This document shows, piece by piece, positions 16,559-25,044 of a stretch of DNA of 29,847 nucleotides (position 1 is the stretch's first letter; every line of letters starts with the position of its first letter). The stretch spans positions 1 to 29,847 of the forward strand of contig CAIXQV010000135.1 of NCBI GenBank assembly GCA_903921605.1, read 5' to 3'. The notes under the pieces were generated by a model. That model searched no databases and was not told where the DNA came from. It saw nothing but the letters and a program-made list of their open reading frames with translations. The stretch comes from an uncultured Planctomycetaceae bacterium (GTDB lineage: Bacteria; Planctomycetota; Planctomycetia; Planctomycetales; Planctomycetaceae). A program made the position numbers and the translations under genes.

Positions 16559-18157
16559 CTAAAACAGGACGACGCGGGATTCATCCGCAGCAGACGAACG
16601 CGTTCTCCGTTTCATCTGCGAAACTTCCTGTCCGTAGTTTTCTTCGATCTTCTGAACGGGACGCGAAAAGGCCTGACCGGTGTGCGTCAGAAACTGAATC
16701 TGGCGTCCCGTCAATCCACCAACATCTTTGGCGATGACGGGAATTCGGTCCGTCTCGAGAAACTCAAGAGCGAATTTAATATTCTGCTCGCCTATGGTCA
16801 TTCCGGGATTGTCGGTGACTCGTTTACCCAGCACGTCTCCGCCGCCAAAGACCTTGGCCGTCAGACGTCTTCGGTCGCCGCCAAGTTTCATAATCTCATT
16901 GATCAGCAGTTCCATAGCATGGATGCCGTAAGTCGCAGACGATCCGTCAGATATCGTATTCGCCGGAAGCATGAAGTGATTCATACCACCAATGCGGGCT
17001 TTCGGATCCCACAGGCAAACCGCAACGCAGGATCCCAGCAGAGTTGTGATTCGAAGTGGTTCATCGCTGGCTTTCACCTCCCCGACGATAATCGCATGGG
17101 TCGGAAGTTTGATGTCGCCGGCACTGGCCGACTCTCTGGCCGGAGTGTCACTCGACGCAGCCGGCTTCACGCCAATGTCTGCTCGACGATTATGCGATGG
17201 AGTGAGTTTTGAATCCGTCTTCTGTGGCCTGCTTTCTTTCTCTGGCGATACCTCAGTCTTCGAAGCTGTCGGTGGAGCCTTTTTGACTGCAGCCCCGACG
17301 CCGGAATTGAGCCTGTACATTGTGGTGCCGAGTGACGTATAGATCTGATCCAGACGCAGGATGGATTCACTGTGCCCGATGAAGAGGTGGCCTCTGGGGA
17401 CAAGCTGATCGGCAAAACGACTCAGCAAACGATCCTGTGTGGCTTCGTCAAAATAGATCATCACGTTGCGACAGAAAATGATGTCGAAATACGTGTTGAT
17501 TGGCCACTGTGGTTCGATGAAGTTGATTCGTCGAAAGGTAATCAGTTCCTGGAGTTCAGGGCGGATCTGAACAGGAGCTTCGGGATCTTTCGATGTCTTC
17601 AGAAAATGCCGTTTGAGGATTTCTGGAGGAACATCGGAGACTCGATCGGCCGCATAAACACCCTTCTGTGCGTGGTTGAGCACATCGGTATCGACGTCTG
17701 ACGCCAGAATGCGAACATCCCAGCCATGAAATGAGGTTGGGCCGAAATGATCAACCACCGTCATTGCGAGCGTGTAAGGTTCTTCGCCCGTTGAACACGC
17801 TGCACTCCAGATTCGAATTTTGCGTTCACCCGTTTCCCTGGCTTTTTGCTCAAGCATGGGAAATACGGTGGATTTCAAATAGTCGAAATGATGCTGCTCG
17901 CGGAAAAAATCAGTCTTGTTCGTAGTCAGAGCATTGATCATCTTCAATCGCTCTTCACCATTCCGATCGTTCTCATTCAGGTATTTGTAGTACTGAGTGA
18001 ACGAAGTCAGATTGCAGAGTCGGAGACGCTTTGAAAGCCTCGACTCCACGAGCTGCTGCTTGCCGTTGCCAAGCGAGATGCCAGCTTCCTTGTAGATCAG
18101 CTCCCGAAAGAGGCTGAACTCTTTCTCGGTGAGCGAAATTGTGGCGTTATCCGACAT
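16559..18157 (-). CDS. CheR-CheD fusion: receptor methyltransferase plus glutamine deamidase
   Basis: One uninterrupted frame of 532 residues joins two adaptation enzymes. CheR (about 1-285): N-terminal helical domain, TTNKTDFFRE (78-87), SAM-binding IWSAACSTGEEPYTLAM (116-132), and DIIFCRNVMIYFD (225-237). A Lys/Pro/Ser/Thr-rich linker (about 290-350) follows. CheD (about 352-500): catalytic Cys377 in LLGSCVAVCLWD, His394 in GGMNHFMLP, and KVFGGGDV. Both active sites look intact. A tail of about 30 residues ends RVVLF, similar to the LF ends of the two soluble MCP-like proteins. ATG 18157 (MSDNATIS) is chosen over the in-frame GTG 57 bp upstream. It lies between cheW and cheB. Confidence 0.96.
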   Translation of the reverse strand: MSDNATISLTEKEFSLFRELIYKEAGISLGNGKQQLVESRLSKRLRLCNLTSFTQYYKYLNENDRNGEERLKMINALTTNKTDFFREQHHFDYLKSTVFPMLEQKARETGERKIRIWSAACSTGEEPYTLAMTVVDHFGPTSFHGWDVRILASDVDTDVLNHAQKGVYAADRVSDVPPEILKRHFLKTSKDPEAPVQIRPELQELITFRRINFIEPQWPINTYFDIIFCRNVMIYFDEATQDRLLSRFADQLVPRGHLFIGHSESILRLDQIYTSLGTTMYRLNSGVGAAVKKAPPTASKTEVSPEKESRPQKTDSKLTPSHNRRADIGVKPAASSDTPARESASAGDIKLPTHAIIVGEVKASDEPLRITTLLGSCVAVCLWDPKARIGGMNHFMLPANTISDGSSATYGIHAMELLINEIMKLGGDRRRLTAKVFGGGDVLGKRVTDNPGMTIGEQNIKFALEFLETDRIPVIAKDVGGLTGRQIQFLTHTGQAFSRPVQKIEENYGQEVSQMKRRTRSSAADESRVVLF

Positions 18158-18296
18158 GGTGAACTGAAATCCAGGGAACGAGGTTTGAGGTTTCTCGAAT
18201 GCACTGAAGAACACGGATGAGTGCTGATAAAGCCGTGTTTCTGCAGCGACAGCCGTTAATTTTCGACGCGGGGCGGAGCAAGGTCTTTGCCGGCAG

Positions 18297-18316
18297 CCGG
18301 ATTCTGATGAATCCGG
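18297..18316 (-). terminator. Intercistronic hairpin after cheW
   Basis: An 8-bp perfect stem CCGGATTC / GAATCCGG with a 4-nt loop (TGAT on plus strand), 31 nt after the cheW stop. It lacks a T-run and lies inside the cluster, so a role in RNA processing or stability is more likely than full termination. Confidence 0.45.
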
Positions 18317-18347
18317 TTACCGTCAACAGATTCCCCTGGCCGTCTGA

Positions 18348-18827
18348 TCAGGCGGCCAGCGTGTTGCCGAGCAGACGGTCGATATCCAGCAGAGTGATCA
18401 GGTTGTCGCTGGATTTCGCCATACCCGTGATAAAGCTGGTATCGATTCCGCAGCCGAGTTCCGGAAGCTGCTCCAATTCGGAGTCTCCGACATTCAGCAC
18501 GTCGGAAACGGCATCGACAACAAGCCCCATCACCTTGGCACCAACGGTGACAATGATGATCACAGTGAACTGATTGTAAGTAGCCGCTGGCATGCTGAAT
18601 CGATGACGCAGGTCCACGACGGGCACCACGGTTCCTCGAAGATTCATGACGCCCTTGATGTACGGCGGAACATTTGGAATCTGCGTCAAATGAGCCAGAC
18701 CTTTGATCTCCTGAACTCGCAGAATATCGATGCCGAACTGTTCTTCAGCCAGCTGGAATGTCAGATACTGGTTACCGCTTTCAGCGATGCCATTCAGGAC
18801 AGTAGCCGTTTGCTTGGTTGATGACAT
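18348..18827 (-). CDS. cheW: Chemotaxis coupling protein CheW
   Basis: A 159-residue cytoplasmic adaptor that links receptors to CheA. The fold is typical: YLTFQLAEEQFGIDILRVQEI (20-40), then LTQIPNVPPYIKGVMNLRGTVVPVVDLRHRF (47-77) with the family hallmark NLRGxVVPVVDLR, then VMGLVVDAVSDVL and the C-terminal LPELGCGIDTSFITGMAK plus LITLLDIDRLL. The N-terminus has about 18 extra Ser/Thr-rich residues. The start ATG 18827 has GGGGAG 6 nt upstream. A gap of 153 bp separates it from the MCP gene above, and 190 bp separate it from cheR-cheD below; both gaps contain a hairpin. Confidence 0.97.
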   Translation of the reverse strand: MSSTKQTATVLNGIAESGNQYLTFQLAEEQFGIDILRVQEIKGLAHLTQIPNVPPYIKGVMNLRGTVVPVVDLRHRFSMPAATYNQFTVIIIVTVGAKVMGLVVDAVSDVLNVGDSELEQLPELGCGIDTSFITGMAKSSDNLITLLDIDRLLGNTLAA

Positions 18828-18935
18828 AAAAATCTCCCCGGGGATTGCAAGGCGGCCCAGGACGAGCCGCTGATTTTTTCTTTGAAACAGAATGCAGAGA
18901 ACTTGATAATTCTGAACTTCGGCGAAAGCCGGTTA

Positions 18936-18961
18936 GCCACAGAGCACGAGTGCTCTGTGGC
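18936..18961 (-). terminator. Strong intercistronic hairpin after the MCP gene
   Basis: A perfect 11-bp stem GCCACAGAGCA / TGCTCTGTGGC with a 4-nt loop (CGAG on plus, CTCG on minus), 19 nt after the MCP stop. No T-tract follows on the minus strand. It may be a partial terminator or a 3'-end stabiliser separating MCP and cheW expression. Confidence 0.55.
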
Positions 18962-18980
18962 CCGTTGTCATTCGAAGTCG

Positions 18981-21900
18981 TTAGAACTCGACGTAACCTG
19001 CACCGGTCCCTGCCATCTGGCTCAACTTGTTAGTGACTTTTTCAATGTCCGTTTCTACTGGCCGGGCTTTCAATGGCTTCATGCCGTCAGCACGACGCGA
19101 TGAGGAGTTTGTGCTGCCAGCGTTTTGCTTCTCCAGACGGAACTTGCCGACGAGATCTCGGAGATCCGAAGAATGCCCGAGCAATGACTCGGCTGTCCCG
19201 GCCATTTCTTCGGTCTGCGACGCGTTGTTCTGAGTGACTCGGTCCATCTGAGCGACAGCCTTGTTGACCTGTTCGATCCCGGTCAGCTGCTCTTTCGAAG
19301 CTGCAGCGATCTCGGCAACGATGTCCGTCACTCGTTTCACAGATCCCACGATCTCTTCCAGCGTCTTGCCAGACTGGTTCACCAGAGCTGTTCCGTTTTC
19401 GACCTTGCGGACCGAATCCTGAATCAGCGACTTGATCTCCTTAGCGGCCAAAGCACTACGCTGTGACAGGTTGCGAACTTCTGCAGCCACCACCGCGAAA
19501 CCTCGCCCTTGTTCGCCGGCTCTTGCCGCTTCGACCGCAGCATTCAAAGCCAGCAGGTTTGTCTGGAACGCGATCTCGTCGATCGTCGTGATGATGTCTG
19601 CAATCTTTGTGGACGACTGATTGATCTCACCCATCGCCTTGATTGCATCGGTCAGCACAGCACCACCCTTTTCAGCCACATCACGTGAGCCATTGGCCAG
19701 TTGACGTGCCTGTTGAGCATTATCCGTATTCTGTTTAACCGTCGATGTGATCTGCTCAAGACTCGAAGCCGTCTCTTCCAGGCTGGAAGCCTGATGCTGA
19801 GCACCCTTCGAGATTTCATTCGAGGCGGACGTCATCTGAGATGCCGCCGAAGCGACAGTCTCGGAGACACTCTGTACGGACAACAGGGCTGTTCGAATTG
19901 AAGCAACGGCGACGTCCAATGCCCGGGCAACCTGACCGACCGCATCGTCTCCCAGATCCGGTACTGTCAGATCGAAGTTACCATCGGCAACCGCGTTAAC
20001 GACGTCCAGAACCTGAGCCACTTTGGCCTTCATTTCTTCGGCAGCTCGAGCATCCTGACGATGACGTTCCGCGATGTCAGACTCCAGCTTCATCTGACGC
20101 TGTTTCGCTTCGGTGATATCCGCGGCGTACTTGACGATCTTCTGCAGCTTACCGTTGACGTCGTAGATCGGGTTGTATGAAGCCTGAATCCACACTTCGC
20201 GTCCAGCCTTGCCAACTCTTCGATTTGTAGACGCTTGATACTGGCCAGCTTTCAGGCTGTTCCAGAACTGGCGATACTCGTTGCCGGAAACCGTCTCGGA
20301 GTCCACGAAGATCGAGTGATGTTTGCCGACCACTTCTTCCCGTGAATATCCAACGGCGTTCAGGAAGTTGTCGTTGACCTTCAGGATGTTGCCATTCAGA
20401 TCAAACTCGATCGTAGCCTGAGCCTTATCGATGGCTGCCAACTGACCTTCGTAGTCGGCATTGCGAAGCTTTGAGGCTGTAATGTCGGTAGCGTACTTGA
20501 CGACCTTGAACGGTTTACCATTACCATCAACGATCGGGTTGTACGAAGCCTGAATCCAGACTTCACGACCACCTTTGGCGATGCGTTTGTATTCACCGGC
20601 ATCATACTTGCCGTCGTTCAGATTCACCCAGAACTGTCGATACTCCGCACTTGTGGTGACCTCCGGAGAAACAAACATGCTGTGGTGCTTGCCCCGAACC
20701 TCGTCCATTGTGTAGCCGAGTGCCTTCAGGAAATTATCGTTAGCATGCAGTACAGTACCGTCCATCTGGAACTCGATGACAGCCTGCGATTTGTTGATCG
20801 CTTCCAACTGCCCGGTGCTGTCTCGCAGAGCGGTTACATCGCTCCATTCCAGAGAGAAGCCTGTTGGCTTGCCGGTCAGATCTGTCACCGGGGTGACGTG
20901 CAACTGGATCTTGGCGTTTCCGACGGTGATATCTGTCTTCAGAGGCAGATTCCGAGGATCCGACAGCAGCTTTCGCTGATGAGACGGAACCTTGTGGAAC
21001 TTGTCGATGCAGGTCCCAATGATTTTCGACGGATCAAAATCCGGCCAAAGTTTTCGGAAGCTGTCCGCATGGTGAGCAAACAGATTCATCGTGGCTTTGT
21101 TCACATACTGCACAATGAAGTTCATGTCGACAACCATGATCGCACTGGCGACGCGATTCAGCAGTTCCTTCTGAGCCTCTTTGCTTTCGGCGTTCTCTGC
21201 ATTGAGCTCAACCAGCGCGTTAAGCATTGAATTCAATGCAACCTTGCCGCGATTCAGGTCACCTGGAGCATCATCGACCAGAACCTTTGTGTAGTCCTTA
21301 TTAGCGGCAGCCTCCATCGAATGAATCATCTGCGAAATCGATCCATTCAGCTTCCTGGAAGCGTCGCTCAATTCCGCGCCCATCTGGTCGATTTCATCGC
21401 CACCGTGAATTTCCAGCCGCTGAGAGAAATCGCCCGCGGCAAGCGCTTTGGCTAATTGGCGAGTCGCTGCGAGGCGTCGAGTGGCGTTACGGCTGGTAAA
21501 CCAGATCACGCTTCCGATTGTGCCGCAGACGAAGACGGCCAGAATGTTGGTCCACCACGCAGACGCATTGAGAGTTGCCTGCGCTGAAGCTTCCAGGGTC
21601 TTGTTGTATTCTTCCGCCAGCTTGACGACCTTGCCGATGGCCTGATAGTGCTCTTCGTATTTCGTCTTCAACTCGCCTCCGACAATTGTGCGAGCTTCGT
21701 CAAACTTTTTCTCGCGGACTAACGGAACCAGCTTCTGTTCCGCAATCTTGTAACACTCTTCCGCAGTGGTGCGAGCGTCGCCCAATAGAGATTCTCGCAA
21801 CGTGCCTTCTGGAAGCACTTTGCCCCAATGGTCCATTCGCTGCTCAAAGGCAGTCTTGTGAGCATCCAGAACTTCGATGAGTCGATTGGATTCGGCAAGA

Positions 21901-22139
21901 TCTTCAGCGTCTGCGAGTGCGTGAGAAGTCAGGTACGTCTCGATGATGTAGGCCGGTGGTGGCAGGATGTCAGCGACCAGATCCTTGCCGGAAGCAATCT
22001 CCGAATAGAGAGGCCCCAGAACGCGAACTTCGTTCAGGGTCTTTCGATTAAACAGGGAGTTCACAAAGATCAGGGTCAGAAGGAAGGCCGTGAGTAAGGA
22101 CAGTTTTGTTCGAATGCTGAAGTTGCGGATCACGTTCAT
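18981..22139 (-). CDS. Membrane chemoreceptor (MCP) with three PAS domains
   Basis: A 1052-residue receptor. Order: TM1 (about 12-30), a helical periplasmic region (31-194), TM2 (195-215), HAMP (216-275), PAS1 (about 325-440), PAS2 (443-560), PAS3 (565-685), a HAMP-like helix pair (700-755) and the MCP signalling domain (760-1000) with tip [37 protein letters not shown] (quoted in parts: [18 protein letters not shown]). [13 protein letters not shown] is a likely methylation site. PAS2 and PAS3 are clear duplicates (both have [13 protein letters not shown]). A 50-residue flexible tail ends GYVEF, which fits the CheR-docking pentapeptide pattern x-aromatic-x-x-aromatic. ATG 22139 is preferred over GTG 22148, with AGGTG about 7 nt upstream. 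It is the only membrane receptor in the cluster. Confidence 0.96.
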   Translation of the reverse strand: MNVIRNFSIRTKLSLLTAFLLTLIFVNSLFNRKTLNEVRVLGPLYSEIASGKDLVADILPPPAYIIETYLTSHALADAEDLAESNRLIEVLDAHKTAFEQRMDHWGKVLPEGTLRESLLGDARTTAEECYKIAEQKLVPLVREKKFDEARTIVGGELKTKYEEHYQAIGKVVKLAEEYNKTLEASAQATLNASAWWTNILAVFVCGTIGSVIWFTSRNATRRLAATRQLAKALAAGDFSQRLEIHGGDEIDQMGAELSDASRKLNGSISQMIHSMEAAANKDYTKVLVDDAPGDLNRGKVALNSMLNALVELNAENAESKEAQKELLNRVASAIMVVDMNFIVQYVNKATMNLFAHHADSFRKLWPDFDPSKIIGTCIDKFHKVPSHQRKLLSDPRNLPLKTDITVGNAKIQLHVTPVTDLTGKPTGFSLEWSDVTALRDSTGQLEAINKSQAVIEFQMDGTVLHANDNFLKALGYTMDEVRGKHHSMFVSPEVTTSAEYRQFWVNLNDGKYDAGEYKRIAKGGREVWIQASYNPIVDGNGKPFKVVKYATDITASKLRNADYEGQLAAIDKAQATIEFDLNGNILKVNDNFLNAVGYSREEVVGKHHSIFVDSETVSGNEYRQFWNSLKAGQYQASTNRRVGKAGREVWIQASYNPIYDVNGKLQKIVKYAADITEAKQRQMKLESDIAERHRQDARAAEEMKAKVAQVLDVVNAVADGNFDLTVPDLGDDAVGQVARALDVAVASIRTALLSVQSVSETVASAASQMTSASNEISKGAQHQASSLEETASSLEQITSTVKQNTDNAQQARQLANGSRDVAEKGGAVLTDAIKAMGEINQSSTKIADIITTIDEIAFQTNLLALNAAVEAARAGEQGRGFAVVAAEVRNLSQRSALAAKEIKSLIQDSVRKVENGTALVNQSGKTLEEIVGSVKRVTDIVAEIAAASKEQLTGIEQVNKAVAQMDRVTQNNASQTEEMAGTAESLLGHSSDLRDLVGKFRLEKQNAGSTNSSSRRADGMKPLKARPVETDIEKVTNKLSQMAGTGAGYVEF

Positions 22140-22205
22140 GGAGGGCACCTTTTTATGTTAGTGGCGAAGGGATGAGGCTTGAAGAAAGACAAAGTCAGGG
22201 TGTAA

Positions 22206-22220
22206 GCGTCGAACAGACGC
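22206..22220 (-). terminator. Short intercistronic hairpin after cheA
   Basis: GCGTC-GAACA-GACGC, a 5-bp stem placed 20 nt after the cheA stop. Weak alone, but it fits the pattern of hairpins after other genes of the cluster. Confidence 0.3.
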
Positions 22221-22240
22221 CGAGGGGTTGATTTGCAGGA

Positions 22241-24397
22241 TCAGGCCAAAGCCAGATCCGAGGTATGCGAAGAAGACGCTGGCGATGAACCATGCCTTGA
22301 TGCCAGAGCACTGATTCCGTTGATATCCAGAATCAGAGCAACACGACCGTCACCCAGAATCGTCGCTCCGGCAACGCCGGGAACTTTCTGGAAGTTGGCT
22401 TCCAGATTCTTGATGACGACCTGTTGCTGACCGAGAAGCTCGTCGACGGCCAGCGAATACTTGCGTCCCTGGTCTTCCACGATCACAAGCAGATTGCTGT
22501 CCGTGTTATCATGGCTCTGACGCAGATTCAGAATGCGATCAAGACGCAGCAAAGGTACAATCTCACCGCGGAGCGTGATGACTTCCCCTTTGGAGAGCAC
22601 CGCCTTAATGTCTCGATCTTTCTGATTGATCGATTCCACCACAGACAGCAGCGGAATGACGTAACTGTCATTGGCCACTCGAACCAGTAGACCATCCAGA
22701 ATTGCAAGTGTCAGCGGCAGACGGACGATCATCCGGCAGCCCTTGCCCTTTTGTGAGCGAATTGAAATGCTGCCCTGCAGAGCTTCGACGTTTCGACGAA
22801 CCACATCCATCCCAACGCCGCGTCCGGAGACATCTGTCACCTGTTCAGCCGTTGAGAACCCGGCCTCGAAGATCAGACCGTAGATATCTTCGTCCGACAG
22901 ATTGTCGTGTTCCGAAACAATTCCGCGTTCAATCGCCTTACGAAGAATCCGGTCTCGATCGAGCCCCTTGCCGTCGTCCTGAATTTCAATAATGAAGTTA
23001 CCGCCCTGGTGATAAGCCTTCAGGCAGATCGTGCCTTCCGGAGATTTTCCAGCGGCAATTCGCTCTTCCGGAAGTTCAATGCCGTGGTCCACGGAATTGC
23101 GAACCATGTGCAGCAGCGGATCGCCGATCTGATCGACAACCGTTTTATCGAGCTCCGTTTCTTCCCCTTCTGTTTCCAGATGAATCTGCTTGCCAAGCCG
23201 GTGGCTAAGATCTCTTACGATGCGAGTCATCTTCTGGAACGATGCAGCAATCGGCACCATTCGCAAAGAGAGACTCATTTCCTGCAGATCGCGAACGATT
23301 TTGCCCAGTTGAACCAGTGCTGCCGATTCCATATCCGGATGGAACCTGGACCAGTCCTGCTCGACCATCGAAGTGCCGATCACCAGCTCACCAATCTGAT
23401 TGATCATCTTGTCGAGCCGATCGCGATCCACACGCACCGTTTCGCTTGACGTTGAAGCTGGCGCACCTGATGGGCCGGCTCCTGAACTTTTCTTTTCGAC
23501 TCGTCGGTCGTCACCGGATCGTCGTTCGGTGGCGATGGATTCGGCAGCAGGCTCTGTCACTTCTGTGCCTGCAGTCATCACTAGCGATGGAGCGGCGGCG
23601 ACAGATTGCGATTCAACGGCTGCCGTCACCGCTGCCGTTTTCGTTTCTGTCCTGGACACGGAGATGGTTGAAGGCTCCGTCGATTTTTCAGCCTGCTGAA
23701 TTGTTGGCGTGCTATCGTCGTCGACGAACATGAAGACGTCCCGCAGAGCACTCTCCGAGCTCGCTGTCGTCAATCGAATGTTCCAGCTGATGTAACAAAT
23801 CTCGGCGTCCATCTCCGATAGCGATGGAATCCGGGATACATCCGCCTTCACTTCAAAGGCCGTGCTCAGCTGACGAAGTTCATCGACCAGGAACAGAGGA
23901 TTCTGGCCGGAATGAAAAAACGACGCCGACGGACAGAATCGAATCTCATACGCTTGTCCGGCTGGAGCAGCGACCACTGTGGAAACGATCGGCTTTGTCT
24001 GCGTCGCAGCGGAGACTGACGAATATTGCTGCAATGCTCGAAAGGTGTCTTCCACCTGCGGCGGAGGAGCGATGTTGTTTTTCTCAGCCTGAATCAGCCC
24101 GGATAAGACGTCTGTGGACTTCAGCAACAGCTCGCATAGATCAATCGTGGGAAGAATCTCGCCTTCACGCATCCGATCGAGGAGGTTCTCCAGAACATGC
24201 GTAAACCGAGCGACCTCATCCATCCCAAATGTAGCACTTGCCCCCTTGATGCTGTGGGCTGCTCGAAAGATTGTGTTCAGCACTTCAGTGTCGCCGCCGG
24301 AGGTTTCCAGTGCCAGCAGTCCGGCTTCCATGTTCTCAAGATGTTCACCCGCTTCTTCATAGAATGCGGCTCGAAAACGATTCAGGTCAATTTGCAT
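22241..24397 (-). CDS. cheA: Chemotaxis histidine kinase CheA
   Basis: A 718-residue kinase. P1/Hpt domain (1-115) with phospho-His48 in AAHSIKGASATFG. A P2-like domain (about 148-235) follows, starting YEIRFCPSASFF. A long Ser/Thr/Ala-rich linker (about 235-320) follows. P3 dimerisation begins VRVDRDRLDKMINQIGELVI. P4 ATPase has the N box MVRNSVDHGIELPEER, G1 DDGKGLDRD and G2 GRGVGMDVVRRNVE. P5, the CheW-like domain, contains YVIPLLSVVESI and RGEIVPLLRLDRIL. All domains needed for phosphorylating CheY and CheB are present. The tail after P5 (ASRHGSSPASSSHTSDLALA) is short and flexible. The leader contains a hairpin CGACGA-ACGAA-TCGTCG at 24425-24441. It follows cheY with a gap of 122 bp. Confidence 0.97.
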   Translation of the reverse strand: MQIDLNRFRAAFYEEAGEHLENMEAGLLALETSGGDTEVLNTIFRAAHSIKGASATFGMDEVARFTHVLENLLDRMREGEILPTIDLCELLLKSTDVLSGLIQAEKNNIAPPPQVEDTFRALQQYSSVSAATQTKPIVSTVVAAPAGQAYEIRFCPSASFFHSGQNPLFLVDELRQLSTAFEVKADVSRIPSLSEMDAEICYISWNIRLTTASSESALRDVFMFVDDDSTPTIQQAEKSTEPSTISVSRTETKTAAVTAAVESQSVAAAPSLVMTAGTEVTEPAAESIATERRSGDDRRVEKKSSGAGPSGAPASTSSETVRVDRDRLDKMINQIGELVIGTSMVEQDWSRFHPDMESAALVQLGKIVRDLQEMSLSLRMVPIAASFQKMTRIVRDLSHRLGKQIHLETEGEETELDKTVVDQIGDPLLHMVRNSVDHGIELPEERIAAGKSPEGTICLKAYHQGGNFIIEIQDDGKGLDRDRILRKAIERGIVSEHDNLSDEDIYGLIFEAGFSTAEQVTDVSGRGVGMDVVRRNVEALQGSISIRSQKGKGCRMIVRLPLTLAILDGLLVRVANDSYVIPLLSVVESINQKDRDIKAVLSKGEVITLRGEIVPLLRLDRILNLRQSHDNTDSNLLVIVEDQGRKYSLAVDELLGQQQVVIKNLEANFQKVPGVAGATILGDGRVALILDINGISALASRHGSSPASSSHTSDLALA

Positions 24398-24461
24398 GAT
24401 CGGACTTCCGGGGGAGAAAAGTCACGACGAACGAATCGTCGGTTGTGCATAATCGTTAACC

Positions 24462-24488
24462 GCTCAGCGCGCAACGGGAGCGCAGAGC
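24462..24488 (-). terminator. Intercistronic hairpin after cheY
   Basis: A 9-bp stem with one mismatch, GCTCAGCGC / GCGCAGAGC, and a 9-nt loop, 31 nt after the cheY stop. A run of five T (minus strand) lies before the stem rather than after it, so it is not a classic terminator. Confidence 0.4.
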
Positions 24489-24519
24489 AAACACGGGGCG
24501 ATAAAAATGGGCCGTCGGT

Positions 24520-24885
24520 CTAGTGAACGACTTTGGCCACAACCTGCAGGAGTTGTTCAGGATTGAATGGCTTAACCAGCCAGCCAGTGGCACCGGCGGA
24601 CTTGCCTTCCTGCTTCTTGGCGTCCGTCGATTCTGTTGTGAGCATCAGGATGGGTGTGAACTTAAAGTTCGGAAGCTTCCGGAGTTCTTTGATCATCGAG
24701 ATTCCGTCCATCACGGGCATGTTCAGGTCGGTGACGACAAGATTGACGCTCTTGCCATTCACTTTGCCGAGCGCATCCTTGCCGTCGGATCCTTCAATCA
24801 CGGAAAACCCCGCCTGCTGCAAAGTGAATGCAACCATTTGACGCATCGAGGTGGAGTCATCAACGACGAGAGCCATCTTTGACAT
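24520..24885 (-). CDS. cheY: Chemotaxis response regulator CheY
   Basis: A single receiver domain of 121 residues that carries the signal from CheA to its output. All catalytic positions are present: D9-D10 (VVDDSTSMR), phospho-acceptor D53 (VVTDLNMPVMDG), T83 (LMLTTES) and K105 (VKPFNPEQLL). ATG 24885 (MSKMALVV) is preferred over the longer frame starting upstream because the receiver strand begins there; AGGAG lies 11 nt upstream. It sits between a soluble MCP-like gene and cheA. No flagellar gene is in the window, so whether the output is a flagellar motor, type IV pili or something else remains open. Confidence 0.95.
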   Translation of the reverse strand: MSKMALVVDDSTSMRQMVAFTLQQAGFSVIEGSDGKDALGKVNGKSVNLVVTDLNMPVMDGISMIKELRKLPNFKFTPILMLTTESTDAKKQEGKSAGATGWLVKPFNPEQLLQVVAKVVH

Positions 24886-24982
24886 GACGAATAACACTCC
24901 TGCAGAATCAAAGTAGTAGAGAAAACACAAGGTTCGGGAAACGATGGGCCATGAACCGGCACCATGCGTACGTAGCCGGATT

Positions 24983-25016
24983 CGTGAGAATTCTGAGCAG
25001 TTTCTGAACTCTCACG
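24983..25016 (-). terminator. Intercistronic hairpin after soluble MCP-like gene 2
   Basis: On the minus strand an 11-bp stem CGTGAGAGTTC / GAATTCTCACG with one G-U pair and a 12-nt loop, 28 nt after the stop codon. There is no T-run. Confidence 0.45.
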
Positions 25017-25044
25017 AGCTCAGCTACGGTCTTCTTACGGGGTC

